From the NCBI RefSeq assembly GCF_014839805.1, contig NC_051121.1:7361116-7425115 (forward strand): a stretch of 64,000 nt of DNA, given 5' to 3'. The DNA comes from Manduca sexta. Lineage: Eukaryota > Arthropoda > Insecta > Lepidoptera > Sphingidae. The notes beneath the pieces were generated by a model. It did not search any database, was not told the origin of the DNA, and saw only the letters and a program-made list of their open reading frames with translations. The translations under genes and the position numbers were made by a program. Position 1 is the first letter of the stretch; every line of letters starts with the position of its first letter. This document shows, piece by piece, positions 13,206 through 25,383 of this stretch.

Positions 13206-14349
13206 AACCATTTGTTAAAATGTATTTAAAAAAACACTGGTTTATTAAAAAATCTTTTGCTAGTTTATTTCAATCAATGAGAAGTTATACTAATTTACTG
13301 GGTACTTAGTGCAGTCACGGTTCACCAAGCTCATTTTCTACCTATGATGTGACAGATGGTGATAATATCGTACAAGCGTAAATCCATATAGAAAGGCACT
13401 ATTAGTAAAATAATAGGTACGTGTAAAAAAAAATAGATACTTATAGTGAAACAAGATTTTTTTATATTCAACATTATTTTGTTTTTACCGACTTAAAAAC
13501 AATGTTGACTTAGCTCAAATCAGACATTTTTTGTAAAGTTTTAAATGTAAAAGAAACTACTCCCTAATAGGGAATACCCGTGTCCCAGAAGCTGTCAGAT
13601 AGTTTATTATACTGGAATAATTCAATTTATCATTATAAAATTGTTATGTAAATACATAATACTCTATTATCTGACCTAAATCTCAACATTGACGCATTAT
13701 AATACACAATAATTATATTATTATGTGACCTAAAACTTAAACATTGTTAACTAATGACCTTTTGTACAACCCGTGCCAACATAACCAGTAGGATCATTGT
13801 TGTATGCGATTTTTTAAACATTTGAATTTAAAAAATAGCCCTAAATGACCATTTGTGTGGTACAATCCGATCTAATTGCCCAGGGTGAGGGACTCGCGCG
13901 AGCTTGATTGCCTATTGTCAGTTGACTGTTGTGCAGCTTGCTATGTCCATCATTTTTGATTTTAAAATGCTCTTATTAGATTTATTGTGTTTCGAACTGG
14001 TTTTAAAATGTTTATTAGAAAGCGGATGCGTATTAGAATATTTCTATAGAGTGCAAGTTGTCTATGAAAATATTCACTTTCGCGAGCTTATAAAATTTTA
14101 TGTCAATACCATTTGGTATTCACAGATTTCTGGATTAACAAACCGTCGTTTTCGATAAACCATCGTAATCTTAACCTTCAACCCGATCCCGAGAAAAAAC
14201 CTTTGTCCTTATAAGTAATTTTCGCGATGGATTTAAAAAAGCGATTGCTATCATTTATTGATTTATAAACGATCCCAATCCCGATCTTGAATATAAACAA
14301 ACCAAAATGAGTCATTTACAATCATGCAAAATATCTTTGTCCTGTTTTA

Positions 14350-15102
14350 GTCCATTGAAATGTTACATTTTTTAGGCCTTACCTTGCGTTTTTTAGATAT
14401 TTTTAGATATTAGATTCTTATATCTTTTAGTTGTGCTACATATTTCTGTACATGCGAATGTATTTTATTCTGTTTTTAATTCTGCAGAATTTCGAATGAT
14501 TTTAGACACGATTTTAACTTTAATGAAAACTACTTTTTTTTTATTAGCATTTTGACTTTTAAAAGACTTTTAAAAGTCAAAATGCTAATGAAAAACTTAC
14601 TTAGGACAACTTCAACACAATATTATCAGCTATTCTTACAATAAGAGAGGTTAGAAATAATAATAATAATAGCAGGCAGATGTTCTTTTGTTCCCTAATG
14701 GTCCTTGGGTATTTGGGTATTAATGAGTACAAAAAAGTTTTATGTACCTTATAAACACACGTTCTGATGAAGTTGCAATGGACATTGCTTAACATTGAAT
14801 TTCTTAACATTTTCGCTTATAACTTTTTTATTTATAGTTTTACGACAAAAGTTACTAAACCAAAGTTGTAGAGAATTTAATTTGCAACAAACAATGTTTG
14901 TACATTTTTTTTGTCAGATAAATAGTTTAAGAGATACATCGTAAAAACCATTTCAACCCCTATTTTCAAGATGGCGGCCGTGGGACAAGGGTGGCGACCC
15001 CACAAACTTGGTTTTAGCTTTAGACTGACCCCCCCTACACTTCAAAAAAATAAAATTGCGTCCTCTAAAAAACGCAACCCCAAATGTAACTTTTCAATGG
15101 AC
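14350..15102. mobile_element. Long-TIR nonautonomous element, copy 1 (left arm deleted)
   Basis: Flanked by TA (14348-49 and 15103-04). The first 47 bp match the left tip of the 44-45 kb copy, then the sequence jumps into that copy's central segment, so nearly the whole left arm is missing. The right arm (about 14604-15102) is intact and contains AAGATGGCGGC at 14968-14978. A perfect 22-bp hairpin lies at 14543-14589. Confidence 0.65.
14543..14589. repeat. 22-bp perfect hairpin inside long-TIR element copy 1
   Basis: ATTAGCATTTTGACTTTTAA... and its inverse around a few central bases. The same hairpin, with two changes, is at 44723-44769 in copy 2. Confidence 0.75.
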
Positions 15103-15104
15103 TA

Positions 15105-16682
15105 TTTGGTAATTTTCTCGATGGATTGAAAAAAGCGATTGGGGTTGTTTATCGAAAAACGGCAATAATTCAAACTAGGAATTTCGTGTTGATAAATGTT
15201 GAGGCTCTGTAAAAAAAGGAACGCTCTAGTTAGATATAATAACAACATTGGCTTCTTCGTTAACAGATGTCGCTTTTCTGAGATCAATGACCTAATTACA
15301 ATTATTCGCCACAGGAGGGCACTTGAATCTTAAATGAGGAAATATGATGAATGTCATAACAAAAGATTAACATGAATTCAGAAGTACACTTAAAGTATAA
15401 TAGAAGTGTTGGAGTAAAAAACACTTCAAGGAGTAATATACATAATGTGAAGTAATGTTATAGGGATCCAGTCGAAATTTAACATCAGGGCGATATTTTA
15501 TTTACTTACGGTAACAATCGAAGGCAATCACTTAGAGAGGGACACATCCCTAGCTCTGAGTGAATATATCAGTGCTGCGAAATTATATGTAATTGTTTAG
15601 TAGATGTTCACGTAAAACTAAATGAAGCGGTGTTGGAGACTATATTTATGACCTTTTACGATGCTTTCACAGTTCATAGAGTAATTCAGAGCTTAAATAA
15701 GGGTAAAGCTGAATATAAAGGGTCCACATACTTTATAAGTCGTTATAAAGCGCCATCTGTCAGTTTAGAATGTCCATCGGTTTATTTGACAAGATGGCGC
15801 TGTTACTAAGTATATCAAAGATGAAGTTATAGATGGTTACTAGATGGCGCCACGGATATTTTCGTGGCAATAGATATTTAAAATCTTGTAGCGGACGACT
15901 TGGATCAGCAATATTGTTACTTCATACGTGTACAAATGGGTGCACTCTCTGTCCAGAGGGAGATGTTATATCCCTTCGGGGAAGGTATTTGAATGTCTGT
16001 TGTCAATCATGCATAAATAGTAAATTTCTCTTAAATTTACCACAGATGAATACATTTAAGCAACTTTTAATTCCTGTTAAGCGCTTTATGACATAAGATT
16101 TTGACTTTTGAAGACTGTTTATTGTTTCCAGGATTAGTATCAGATTATTAATATCTTTCAATTTATAAGTAAGATATGATAGGATAAGTAACAATAAGTA
16201 AGATGTACTAAACTTTAATTATCATGACGTATAAATCATATCACTTGCGATGCGATGTTTCCAGAGAAATTTTCATTTACGCTGTTTAGGTCTTATGGCA
16301 GACGAGATAAGGTCTATAATTCATTTCAAATTACCGGATAGGTGTGAATGAATATCACGCCCTTAGCTCTTAAATTAATTATCGCATTAACCATGACAAA
16401 TAGTGCAAAATAGAAGACTACAAGACATTTTAAATTAAGGTCTGTCGGTTTATTCTTTGTGCTAGAATATTTATAGAGACCCAATTTCGAAATGAGACAC
16501 AATGTTAACATACCTAAAATATTTTTTTAGCCAATGAGAAGTTGTTAGTAAGAACTGTTGTATTTCTATTTGAAGGAAATTGTAGCCAACGGAATTACTA
16601 GGCATTACTAGATCCATATTATGTGACAGAACAACGAGCGCAGTTTTGCCATACTGTTCGTCTTTCTAAGTTTTAGATCAAT
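15105..16682. other. Mostly unassigned; AGATGGCGC-motif cluster
   Basis: At 15755-15860 three AGATGGCGC/GCGCCATCT-type motifs (one inverted, with GCCACGGATA...CGTGGC hairpin) suggest an old MITE. Frames here are not convincing genes. Confidence 0.3.
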
Positions 16683-16895
16683 ATGCTGGTGGTAGGATAT
16701 ATTTTATATCCGCCCAGATAGTGACCGCCGTACACAAGATGTTAAAACCCGCCATAGTGGCATATGTAAGTGTGTTGCGTTTTGGAATCAACCTGAGTTT
16801 ATCCGGTTCCAACAAGCATACTTATGTCGACGGCCGAGGGATAATCATCCTCAGACGTCGTTCTATTAGACCGCACTCAAATTACAATCAGTTGC
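16683..16895 (+). mobile_element. Retroposon family B, plus-strand copy
   Basis: GCTGGTGGTAGGATATATTT, TAAAACCCGCCATAGTGGC, TTTATCCGGTTCCAACAAGC, ending near CAGTTGCAGTG. Same family as the minus copies at 28.6, 31.0, 39.6 and 55.7 kb. Confidence 0.55.
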
Positions 16896-17527
16896 AGTGA
16901 GTGGAATAAATAAAACTTGTTAATTTTACAGGCAGTCGCGTCGTTAACCATTAGGAAAGCTTATCATTTAGTCGTAAAAATAAAACAAAGAGCTAGACTG
17001 GCGCATTGTTAGCTGCTTGGCGTGCCTTGATATCTGTCCATAACGTAATCACTACTTGAATGCATAAACGATCGATGCAAGGACCTTTGAATTTGTTTGC
17101 ATTGTTTTATATCAATATAGACGTTGCGTGACTTGTAAGTTAGTATTTGATCACGAATAGATTTGTGAGGTTTCAGTTTTAAGGAAACATTGAGTGTACA
17201 TCTGGTGAACTCGAGGCTGAATATCATCGCACTGTCACGGAGACCAGCTACACTTCCATCATCGTTGCCTTCCATCGCCTTACCATTCGCTATTTCTTTT
17301 TCAGCCAGCGAGCCACTCCGATAGAAGTAATACATTTTCAAATACGATTTTAAATAGATTACTCTAGCGTCATATAGATGGCGCTACTAACCTGGTTACC
17401 AGGCGAGCGAAGCCATGAGCAACACCTACTTATGTAATAAATGCATATCTTTGTATTGTAATGGGCATAAGTCAATATTTTACGTATTGGTGTTCCAAAA
17501 CTATACCATAATACACACTCACCTTTT

Positions 17528-17690
17528 ATCTAACAAGGAGTAGGCAGAGATCCGAATGGTGCACTTACTTTTAGCCATGCATATTCCGTCCTATGATATT
17601 ATAGAGGCGAGCCAACGGGTCAATATCACTTTAACCCGGGGAACGAACCCAAGATCTCAGCACTGCAGTGTTAACGTCTAACTAGTGGAC
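17528..17690 (-). mobile_element. tRNA-like SINE family D, diverged copy
   Basis: GAGTAGGCAGAGATCCGAAT, CTATGATATTATAGAGGCGA and CGGGGAACGAACCCAAGATCTC (B-box region) match family D in minus orientation. Directly followed by a family E copy. Confidence 0.45.
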
Positions 17691-17895
17691 AATTAATATT
17701 TCCAACTCCTCCCTATCTTTCTATTTGATTAATTTCGTTGCGGGATAATGACATATTAGTTTTCCCTGAGACTCGCCGAGCTTCACTGCTCGGTGTCATA
17801 AAATGCGTGCCACTGCTGATACTGGCTTACAGGAGTTGTAGTGGTGGGTGTGAGGGTGGAAAAGTCTCTCTACATACCGTCTAACTATACCGAAA
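17690..17895 (+). repeat. Dispersed repeat family E, copy 1
   Basis: Contains ATTTCGTTGCGGGATAATGA, GAGACTCGCCGAGCTTCACT and GGCTTACAGGAGTTGTAGTG; matches 52300-52500 in inverse and 45877-45990 partly. Class unknown. Confidence 0.5.
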
Positions 17896-18236
17896 TCCTC
17901 GATTCACCGGAGTCACTCCGAGAAGCCTGTGGAGACACGAGGAAGATCCTGCGCTTCTGGTCGGAGTTAGGCTGGCTTGTTTTATAGCTGGCATGCACGT
18001 CACGCACAACAGCCCGACTATTTTACGAGCTAAGTGCTGGAAACGGAGTCCGCAACCAATATATTGGTATTGTCAATGACGTTTTACGAATAGACGCGTC
18101 ATAGACTAATAAAATTGCACGTAAAAACAGCGCAGTATTTACTATAGTAACATATCTACACAGCCGCTCGTCTTGCCAGTATTGAGCTCGGACAACGTAT
18201 CTATGTAATAAAAACATCTTGAACCTTAAATTGTTA

Positions 18237-18595
18237 AGATTAAATCTGTATAACATAGCATTAGTATTAACTGTTATGGTGTTATAATATATGTTTCTAA
18301 ACTTCGATTGTATAACTTCGCATATATGCTTCTATTAATTTAATTTTAGTATTTTCTTTCTGTTTACGTTTTTTTTTTAATTTAGCTAATAATTCTGTAA
18401 AAACATTTTAATTTTGTCATAATTTTGTAATGTATACTCCAACCGTTATTTGTGCATGTTGTGTTAGCCTTTAAGTGGTTGTTGCACATGTTCATGGTGC
18501 CAAATAATTTAAGTTTGTAACGAGATGTGTAAACAACTGTTGGCTGACCTTAAATAAATAAATAAATAAATGTATAAATAAATAAATAAATCTTA
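18237..18595 (+). mobile_element. LINE 3' UTR with (AAAT)n tail
   Basis: A 3'-UTR-like stretch (GTTGTTGCACATGTTC..., CTGTTGGCTGACCTTAAATA) runs into an AAAT-repeat tail at about 18554-18591. Coding sequence upstream was not recognised. Confidence 0.4.
18554..18591 (+). repeat. AAAT microsatellite
   Basis: Nine or so AAAT units interrupted by one GTAT; tail of the preceding LINE end. Confidence 0.85.
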
Positions 18596-19836
18596 GGGTA
18601 TTGTTATTGGTTTGGTAGTTGGACGCAACTACGCCACCATGCCATAATATTTCTCTCTATAACACACTCCTTACGTTACAAACGCTCCCCCAAGTAAATT
18701 TGTCAAACCGCGGTCTGACCGCATTACTGCTCGACCACGCGTCAAACACTTAGTGTCCCTGATGCGTTAAATTTATACGCGACGTACGCGAATTACGCTA
18801 ACCAATATTTTACCGACGTCCTTTTACAAATATGAGGGTTAGAAATTTAGGAACTATTTAGATTTACTTATGACATATAAATTATTTTAAAGCGAGTTAT
18901 AACTGAAATTAATAAAATAATAAAGGTAATTAATGCCTTAAAATTAACAAATAAAACAAAAAATTTAAGGAAGATAGATGTTAGCGAAAAACAATTGGAA
19001 AAGACTCAGCATTTCCTGACCGAAACCAGAGTTTAGTTCTGCGCTGGTTTTCAGTCACCTCTTAAAATTATTTGTAAAGAAAACGACGTACTCTTTAATT
19101 AGAGCCTTGAATCACATTACAGATGGAAAGGTCCAAATCGATTTGGATTAGAAGAACGAAATTATCATGTACTAACCGGGAATGCTGAATATATCTTATG
19201 GCTTTTTTTTGGGCTTGGGACGAAGGTAACCAAAAATCCTAATTACCCGTGAAAATACGTTCTTACGTATAACTCTATTAATCTTTTGACTACACCCACG
19301 ACGTCAACGCAAATACAAAAAAATCCATTCATCAAGAGTCTATTGTACCCATAACTCACGATTCAAATTTAACGGACGCTATAACAACCCTCTAATGATG
19401 TTTTACACGGTACGAAAACCAACCCTGTAATTGCCACTATCAGTTCCAATCTAAGACAATGGGCCCAAGATACCCTCACCGGGTGGGCACAGGCCGAACC
19501 AGGTGTAAAACTTTACTGGCGGCTATACATCTGGCATGATTGTTAAGAATTTTTAGAATGGACGGTACAGTTTTTTTTATAAAATAAAATATGATAGGGT
19601 TAATTAATAGTGTAAGGGTTAATGGTTTTACAGATGGTGTGATTTTGTAAATTTGAGAATGTTTTTAGTTCTATTAATTTAGTTTTTGGGATTCTTATGT
19701 GATAATCTGTTAGATTAAATTAGAATTCATCAACGACACAATTAAGTTTAGTTTATTTCAATTCTAAAATAAGGTATAAATAACTAAGGAGAGTTTTAGT
19801 AAGTTTTGGTTTTTATAAATTGTAATAATTTTTTTC
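18596..19836. other. Intergenic, nothing recognised
   Basis: Upstream of the signal-peptide exon promoter; no element boundaries recognised. Confidence 0.4.
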
Positions 19837-19870
19837 TATATAAAATAGTACACAATATATATTACAGTCA
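19837..19870 (+). promoter_or_regulatory. TATA box and initiator upstream of the signal-peptide exon
   Basis: TATATAAAA at 19837-19845 is followed by an insect-type initiator (TACAGTC, A at 19866) 27-29 nt downstream. The first in-frame signal-peptide ATG is 80 nt further on. The geometry is that of a normal insect core promoter, though AT-rich DNA makes TATA boxes common by chance. Confidence 0.4.
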
Positions 19871-19906
19871 TTTATTTTAATAAAAATTAAGAAAAAACTG
19901 TTAACT

Positions 19907-19927
19907 ATGTCTTATAGAATCGAGTAA
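19907..19927 (+). other. Short upstream ORF (6 codons) before the signal-peptide exon
   Basis: ATG TCT TAT AGA ATC GAG TAA lies between the proposed transcription start and the main ATG, ending 18 nt before it. It could lower translation of the main frame if the transcript exists. Its context (CTATGT) is weaker than the CAAAATGA context of the main ATG. Confidence 0.3.
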
Positions 19928-19945
19928 TAAAAAAATATATTCAAA

Positions 19946-19997
19946 ATGAACGTCTTAATTTTCGTAACTCTACAACTGTTGTCTTCATTAGTTGGCG
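19946..19997 (+). CDS. Candidate first coding exon encoding a signal peptide (rest of gene not found)
   Basis: The frame reads MNVLIFVTLQLLSSLVG then splits after the first base of the next codon at G|GTAAGA, a near-perfect 5' splice site. A hydrophobic run of about 14 residues followed by small residues fits a cleavable secretory signal peptide. The ATG context CAAAATGA matches the insect start consensus, and a TATA/initiator pair lies 80-110 nt upstream. No convincing phase-1 second exon was recognised downstream, so the secreted product is unknown. It may be a long-intron gene continuing beyond what can be read by eye, or a chance arrangement. Confidence 0.4.
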
Positions 19998-20257
19998 GTA
20001 AGACTTCTTTACTCCTTAGAGGGTTGTTTCAAAATTACCTTTTATCCAATTTAAGCCGCCACCTGGAGCGACCTACCCTATATATTGTTTAATGGAATAC
20101 ATTATCTTTAATTACACATAATTATTAATTCCAAATATCTGTGTAATTTAGTAATTTGTTGGAATGTGGTTTTCATAGCTTCTCTTGAGTGTTAAACGTA
20201 ATAGCTAGTAAGTTATTACTAACGAATAAGAATTTGTTATGAAGGTTGAAACACTAA

Positions 20258-20526
20258 CCCCTTTATTCATAGACGTTATTTATCTAAGCTCTATCTTTGT
20301 TGTGATAACGTCAGTTTCTCAGTGCTGACGACATGGCAGTCTTCGCAGTGCGTAGACATAGAGCCGTTGTGATTGGCTAATATTGAGATACAACTTGAAT
20401 CTAGTTGGTTGTCAGATAAACAAAGTTGAACAAACAGCAAGCTGTCGGATATACTAAGCTAAGAAACAGACTTGTTATCACAGCAATGCTCCTTTCTTAG
20501 GTAATGAACGTCTATGAATAAGAGGG
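20258..20526. mobile_element. MITE with TTATTCATAGACGTT termini
   Basis: Terminal inverted repeats of about 30 bp with a perfect TTATTCATAGACGTT core (CCCCTTTATTCATAGACGTT at left; inverse at 20504-20526). 269 bp, no ORF. Flanks TAA and TAG, so a 3-bp duplication is only approximate. Confidence 0.6.
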
Positions 20527-22884
20527 TAGTATTTTAAAGATAATACATATTACATAGGCTATATTAATTAACATAATATCCCATAATATAGGTCGATATA
20601 CTAAACTAGACCTAGACTTTATTGATATAAAAAGTCAATAAATACAGTTCTGAATCAATCAGGAGCTAGCTCTTGCCAAATGAAAGCAAAAATTCATGTA
20701 TATATTTTACCAGGAGATATGTAGCCAAGTGTATATTTATGGATATATCATCAATAAAAAAATACTTTATTCATTTTCTACGAAATCTAGTCTATACAAC
20801 AACCCCACGGTTTTAAAAATACCGTGATACGTATCTCTAAGGTATTTCAATCATATTTATATCTAAAATTAAGAAAGTTCTAAACAATTATTCTTATCAA
20901 GACTAACCGCACGAACAATGCGGTTTGACCATATCTATCCCGTAAACGGCAGAGAGCCATAACATCAAAATTTAAATGAGCCTCCCATCTGCCACGCCAC
21001 CTGGTGTTCGGTCCGTGAATTAATTAGGAAATTGTGGCACGCGCTTGTGCGCACGCATTTATCCGGTCTAACATAACCCGTATGACATCGATGCTAATGT
21101 TTGTGCTTTTGGGTATCAGCTGTCGAAAGGTGAAAGGTCGAAAACTTTATTTTTGTTAACAAAAAATATATTTTTTTAATATTGCAATATTTTGCGTTAA
21201 CCAATGTGTAATAACAAAAAATAAATTGAATGGAAACGTGAACTATGTCAATCGAAATATCAGCTATAAGCAATTAACATGAACCTTAATACTAGTTACA
21301 TTAGAAAATAAAAAAAAGATCGTTCAATCCAAATTATTTCCTATACGCCAATTTTGTGAGGTTAACGAGTAATTTTGTAAATATAATCTTCATATCAAGG
21401 TTTGCATTCCAAGCATTGTAAATTTAGCGCCTTCAGCTGCCAAAAATAATGGGTTTTGGCACAAAAACCTGTTTTCTCATGATGACCGGTGTCAAGAGAA
21501 CTGTAATGAAAGCTTTTAACGTAAACACTTGATGTGTCGACGCAAATTGGTTTCTGGACGTATTATTTTATTAAAAACAATTTTGCGTTTTATTATTTAC
21601 TTTTTGCTTGTGATTTAAGTGACAAGTCGGTTAATCTACAGTGCACAGAGTTCTTTATAATATAGGAAAGCCTTGTGTACATGAAGATGGCAGTCTTCGA
21701 AAGATTCGAGACATTCAAATAACGCCAAAAAAAAAGCATTAAAATAACGAAAAAATATAAAAAAAATAAATAATAATATTTCTCTATGTTTAAGCGAATT
21801 TTAAACGTCGAAAATAATAATATTAAAACTGCGATAAAATCCGAAAAAAAAATGATATATCGAGCGATTTTACCGTACTTTCTTTTAATCATTTATACGT
21901 TATAATTTTTTTGGCTATATGGGTCAAAATAAACTGGTTTGAAACAACGGTGTTTTCTTAATTAGCATGACATCGGTGCCGTACGCCTCATGGATCAGAT
22001 ATGGCGCGTGCCACTTATGGTCATTTGTACCCAACCCTACGGAATTATGGAATTGTAATTATACCCATTAAGGCTTTATGTTTTAAGAAAGGTATTAAAA
22101 ATAATATACCTACGTGTTGTCAAAGTAAGGATAGTGTAGCAAATTGCTGGCTCATTATTACAAGGTTCTATGTTAATTGTTAATTATTTTGCAATATTGA
22201 GATTCATAATTTTCGTGTTGGTTATAATTAGAGAAGACAACACTTCATGGTCCTCATCGAATGGTCTTACTTTTACTTATCTGTTAGGACTATTGAAAAT
22301 TATCGCTTAAAAGAGGGATAAAATAACGATCTCATTTTATAGCCTCTTTTTGTTTTGTATATGCTATAATTACTCGTCATTGGCAAAATCATCGATAAAT
22401 AAACGTTGGCAGCCATAATATGAAAGAGGAAGAAGACTTAGAAGAATATGATATATATAATTAAATTTGTACATCAAATATAAGATAGAACCCTGTAATA
22501 GTGAGCCAGCGGAATGTTATATAGGTTGTTTTCAACTCCTTTTTAGTTAATATATATCAATGTATACATCTTTTTTTCCTTGCATTGACGTGCATGTTAG
22601 CAAGACATGACGGTAAGAATCTATGAGAGAGTCCGTCAGGATAATTATCACCACAATGTCTCTGTTTATCGCCAAGCCACAAAATGCATGTTGTTTCGTT
22701 TAGACACCCTATTACAGGGCATTATTAAACATTTATTTATTTATTGTAAATAGTACTGTACAAAACACTACGAACACTATTCATTACAAAAAGCTTAATA
22801 TTAAATTACGCTAACATCTAATGTCAAAAGGCCTAGACCAATGGCCACGCAGTGTTTTATAATTCAAAGTTCTGAAGTTAATAT
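20527..22884. other. Possible intron of the signal-peptide gene; no exon confirmed
   Basis: AT-rich. A 60-codon frame at 22001-22183 (+) with several cysteines near its end (CCQSKDSVANC...FYVNC) could be a second exon through the CATGGATCAG acceptor, which preserves phase 1, but the pyrimidine tract is poor. Confidence 0.2.
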
Positions 22885-22950
22885 TGCTCATGGCCGGTAA
22901 TATCGCTTACCATCAGGCGAGCTGCTTGCTCGTCCCTTATTTGCGGAAGC
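22885..22950 (+). mobile_element. Retroposon 3' end fragment
   Basis: ATATCGCTTACCATCAGGCG followed by AGCTGCTTGCTCGTCC, the terminal motif shared by families A and B; only about 60 bp. Confidence 0.4.
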
Positions 22951-23230
22951 GCTGTTTACAACCGGAACGAGTGAAAGCGATTATTAATGTATTCAAATAT
23001 ATGTAACATAAACATGAGTTATTGTGAATTACCATTTTCTATGCAAGTAAAGAAGTTAAATTAAACAAACATTTGCATACAATGAAAGTAGTTATTTTGA
23101 CGGAGCTTCGGTCACTGTGACGATGAAATTACTAATATTGTGTTTTTCCTGTCAAGATAGCCAAGGAATCAAATTCTTCGTAGCAAATAGACTAGATTTT
23201 CTATGAAAATAAGCGCATATCACTATTATT

Positions 23231-23710
23231 TTGTACGTACAATGCTGTCGAGTTTGTGCAATCACGAATATTTTGCAGTTTAACCATATCAAATATCGGT
23301 ACATAGATTACAAGCCATTGAGAGCTCTTTTTTCTTATTATGTAGGACAGACACGCTCCGCGAGCTATAGAGAGGACTGCTTTGATGATCAAATAAGAAA
23401 TGACGAATTCCTTAGAAGAACGCAAGTCACCGACATAGTCTATCGGATTAGCAAGCTGAAGTGGCCGTGGGCAGGGTATATAGCTCGAAGAACTCATGAC
23501 CGATGAGGCACGAAGGTTCTGGAGTAGAGGTCACGAACTGGCAAGCGCAGCGTTGGACGTCCAACCGCGAGGTGTATAGAAGATCTCATAAAAGTCGCAG
23601 GAATTCGCTGGATGCGGGCTGCTTCCAATAGGTCGATCTGGAAATCTTTGATAGAGGGCCGAGGCCAATATTTAACAGTAGACATCCTGCGGCAAGATGG
23701 TGATGATTAT
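23231..23710 (+). pseudogene. RTE-type LINE 3' coding remnant
   Basis: Translated pieces: DDQIRNDEFLRRTQVTDI, then ISKLKWPWAGYIARRT, a stop, GKRSVGRPTARC, then DLIKVAGIRWMRAASNRSIW. This is the C-terminal end of RTE-clade ORF2 proteins common in Lepidoptera (I.LKW.WAGHIAR..., GRP..RW.DDL.KVAG..WM..A.NR..W). It ends in a GATGATTATG-type tail. Frameshifts and stops present. Confidence 0.6.
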
Positions 23711-23921
23711 GTATGAATCTAAAGGATTTTGAAAATAGACTGGTCGTCTAAGAAGTAACACTAAGTAGTTAAATTTATCAATGACATAGAACCCTATCGA
23801 TTACCTACATCGAACGCGGTTCGATTCTCTAACAATAAAGTATATTGCTTCACGGTATACAGTCTTTTTTCTATTAAATATTGCTTGTAGAAGTTTATCA
23901 ATTTCAACAATATATTAATAA

Positions 23922-24270
23922 TAATATCAGCCCTGTATTATATACTGTCCCACTGGGCATAGGCCTCCGCTACTACTGAGAGGAATTACGCCTTAGTCTC
24001 CCACGCTGGCCTAGTACGGATTGGTAGATTACACATGTCCTCAAAATTCTTGGGGTATATCTCAGGTAGATTACATATGCCCTCAAATACTTGAGGAATT
24101 TTTCAGGTAAGCAGGTTTCCTCACGATATATTCCTTTACGTTAAAGCAATCGATAATTCACAAAGAATACACACATAACTTTAAAAAAGTCAGCGGTGCG
24201 TGCGTTTTGTTTTGAACCTGCGGACATTCGTCTCGGCAGTCCTTTCTACATCAAACTAGGCTATAACCGC
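23922..24270 (-). mobile_element. SINE family C, diverged full length
   Basis: Tail side AATATCAGCCCTGTATTATA; B-box side TTTTGAACCTGCGGACATTC and A-box side CAAACTAGGCTATAACC. A short internal duplication (about 35 bp, ATTACACATGTCCTC.../ATTACATATGCCCTC...) lies at 24028-24110. Confidence 0.6.
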
Positions 24271-25182
24271 TTTTATTATTTGAATAGTAAACGCATGAAA
24301 TTATGAACACATCAACGTCGTACTTTTTCCATTAACTCAATTTATTGACAGTACATCTGTTCAAACACAGGTGGCGCTGCGAGGAACTAAACACCAAACA
24401 CGAACAACAGAACGTGACATTGAAATAAAAAGTCTATCGACATATCTATGTGCATGGTGTATCTCTTCCATCGGACGGTCTGTTTGTTCGTGCATAAATA
24501 TAGCAGGGATTATTTTCTACTAATCTTCAACACTATGTAGCAGTTGTGTAACAGAAATTACTTATTTCATAAAATACTTGGCTCTCCAAACAAAAGATCT
24601 TGTTCGGTATAAAATCTTGAATAAATAAACTCTATATCAGTCAGCCTAATAGACGTCAGCGACATTTTCTTTTGAAAAATTGATATTAGGTTCAAAAAAC
24701 GGAAAAAACTAACGATTATAAATATGTATAAAACTCAACATCACAAATAATATCACTTAAGAGAATTAATCTGCCAATTGTCGATGTAATTCATAACTTT
24801 CTGCACATAGATCTTTTAAATTCTTCAAGCAGTTTCTGAGTTTACTTGGAACAAACATTTAGACATCTCCAGAAATTCGCATTTTGAATATAAGATTGAT
24901 AGCTAATGCTGTCGAATGGCTTAATAGCAATAAAACCTCAAAAGACCTAGATACCTCCAAATACAAATCTTTAATTTCTAGGATCTATCTAATTCTAATA
25001 GAGGATAGACTGGATTTACACCTAGACCCAACCGTAAAAATTACTAAAAATTACCTTTAATAGTGGATAGACCCTACAGAGCTTTAATACGGTCCTTAGC
25101 GGTTTGATAGACCTTCGTGCGACACAGTGGGGCGCCGTGCCGCCCGAGTGCTGTCGGAAATGAGTGCTAGTCGTAGGCACGC

Positions 25183-25383
25183 GCTACTTAAGGGGAGGTT
25201 ACTTCAGTTATATCATCAAACCGAAAGTATGGACTACGTTAAACTAGATTTATTCAGGTATGGGTTATGAAGAGATCAACTTGTACGTGCTACTTAAGAG
25301 GTTACTTAAATTATGTCATCAAACCGAATGTATGAACTAAGTTTGTTAAACTATATTTCTATATGTATGTGTTAAGAAGATCT
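25183..25383 (+). repeat. Diverged tandem duplication, about 106-bp period
   Basis: GCTACTTAAGGGGAGGTTAC...CATCAAACCGAAAGTATG...AGAGATC is followed by GCTACTTAAGAGGTTACTTA...CATCAAACCGAATGTATG...AGAAGATC. Two units starting at 25183 and 25289. Confidence 0.7.

Noticed and set aside
17009..17341. 110-aa open frame on the minus strand
   Set aside because: No recognisable motif, no splice or promoter context, and it lies between repeats; length alone is not enough.
22001..22183. 60-aa cysteine-containing frame as second exon of the signal-peptide gene
   Set aside because: Phase fits, but the acceptor lacks a pyrimidine tract and no nearby AATAAA supports it.
23817..23832. B-box-like GGTTCGATTCTC
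   Set aside because: No A box or tRNA fold in the preceding 60 bp.
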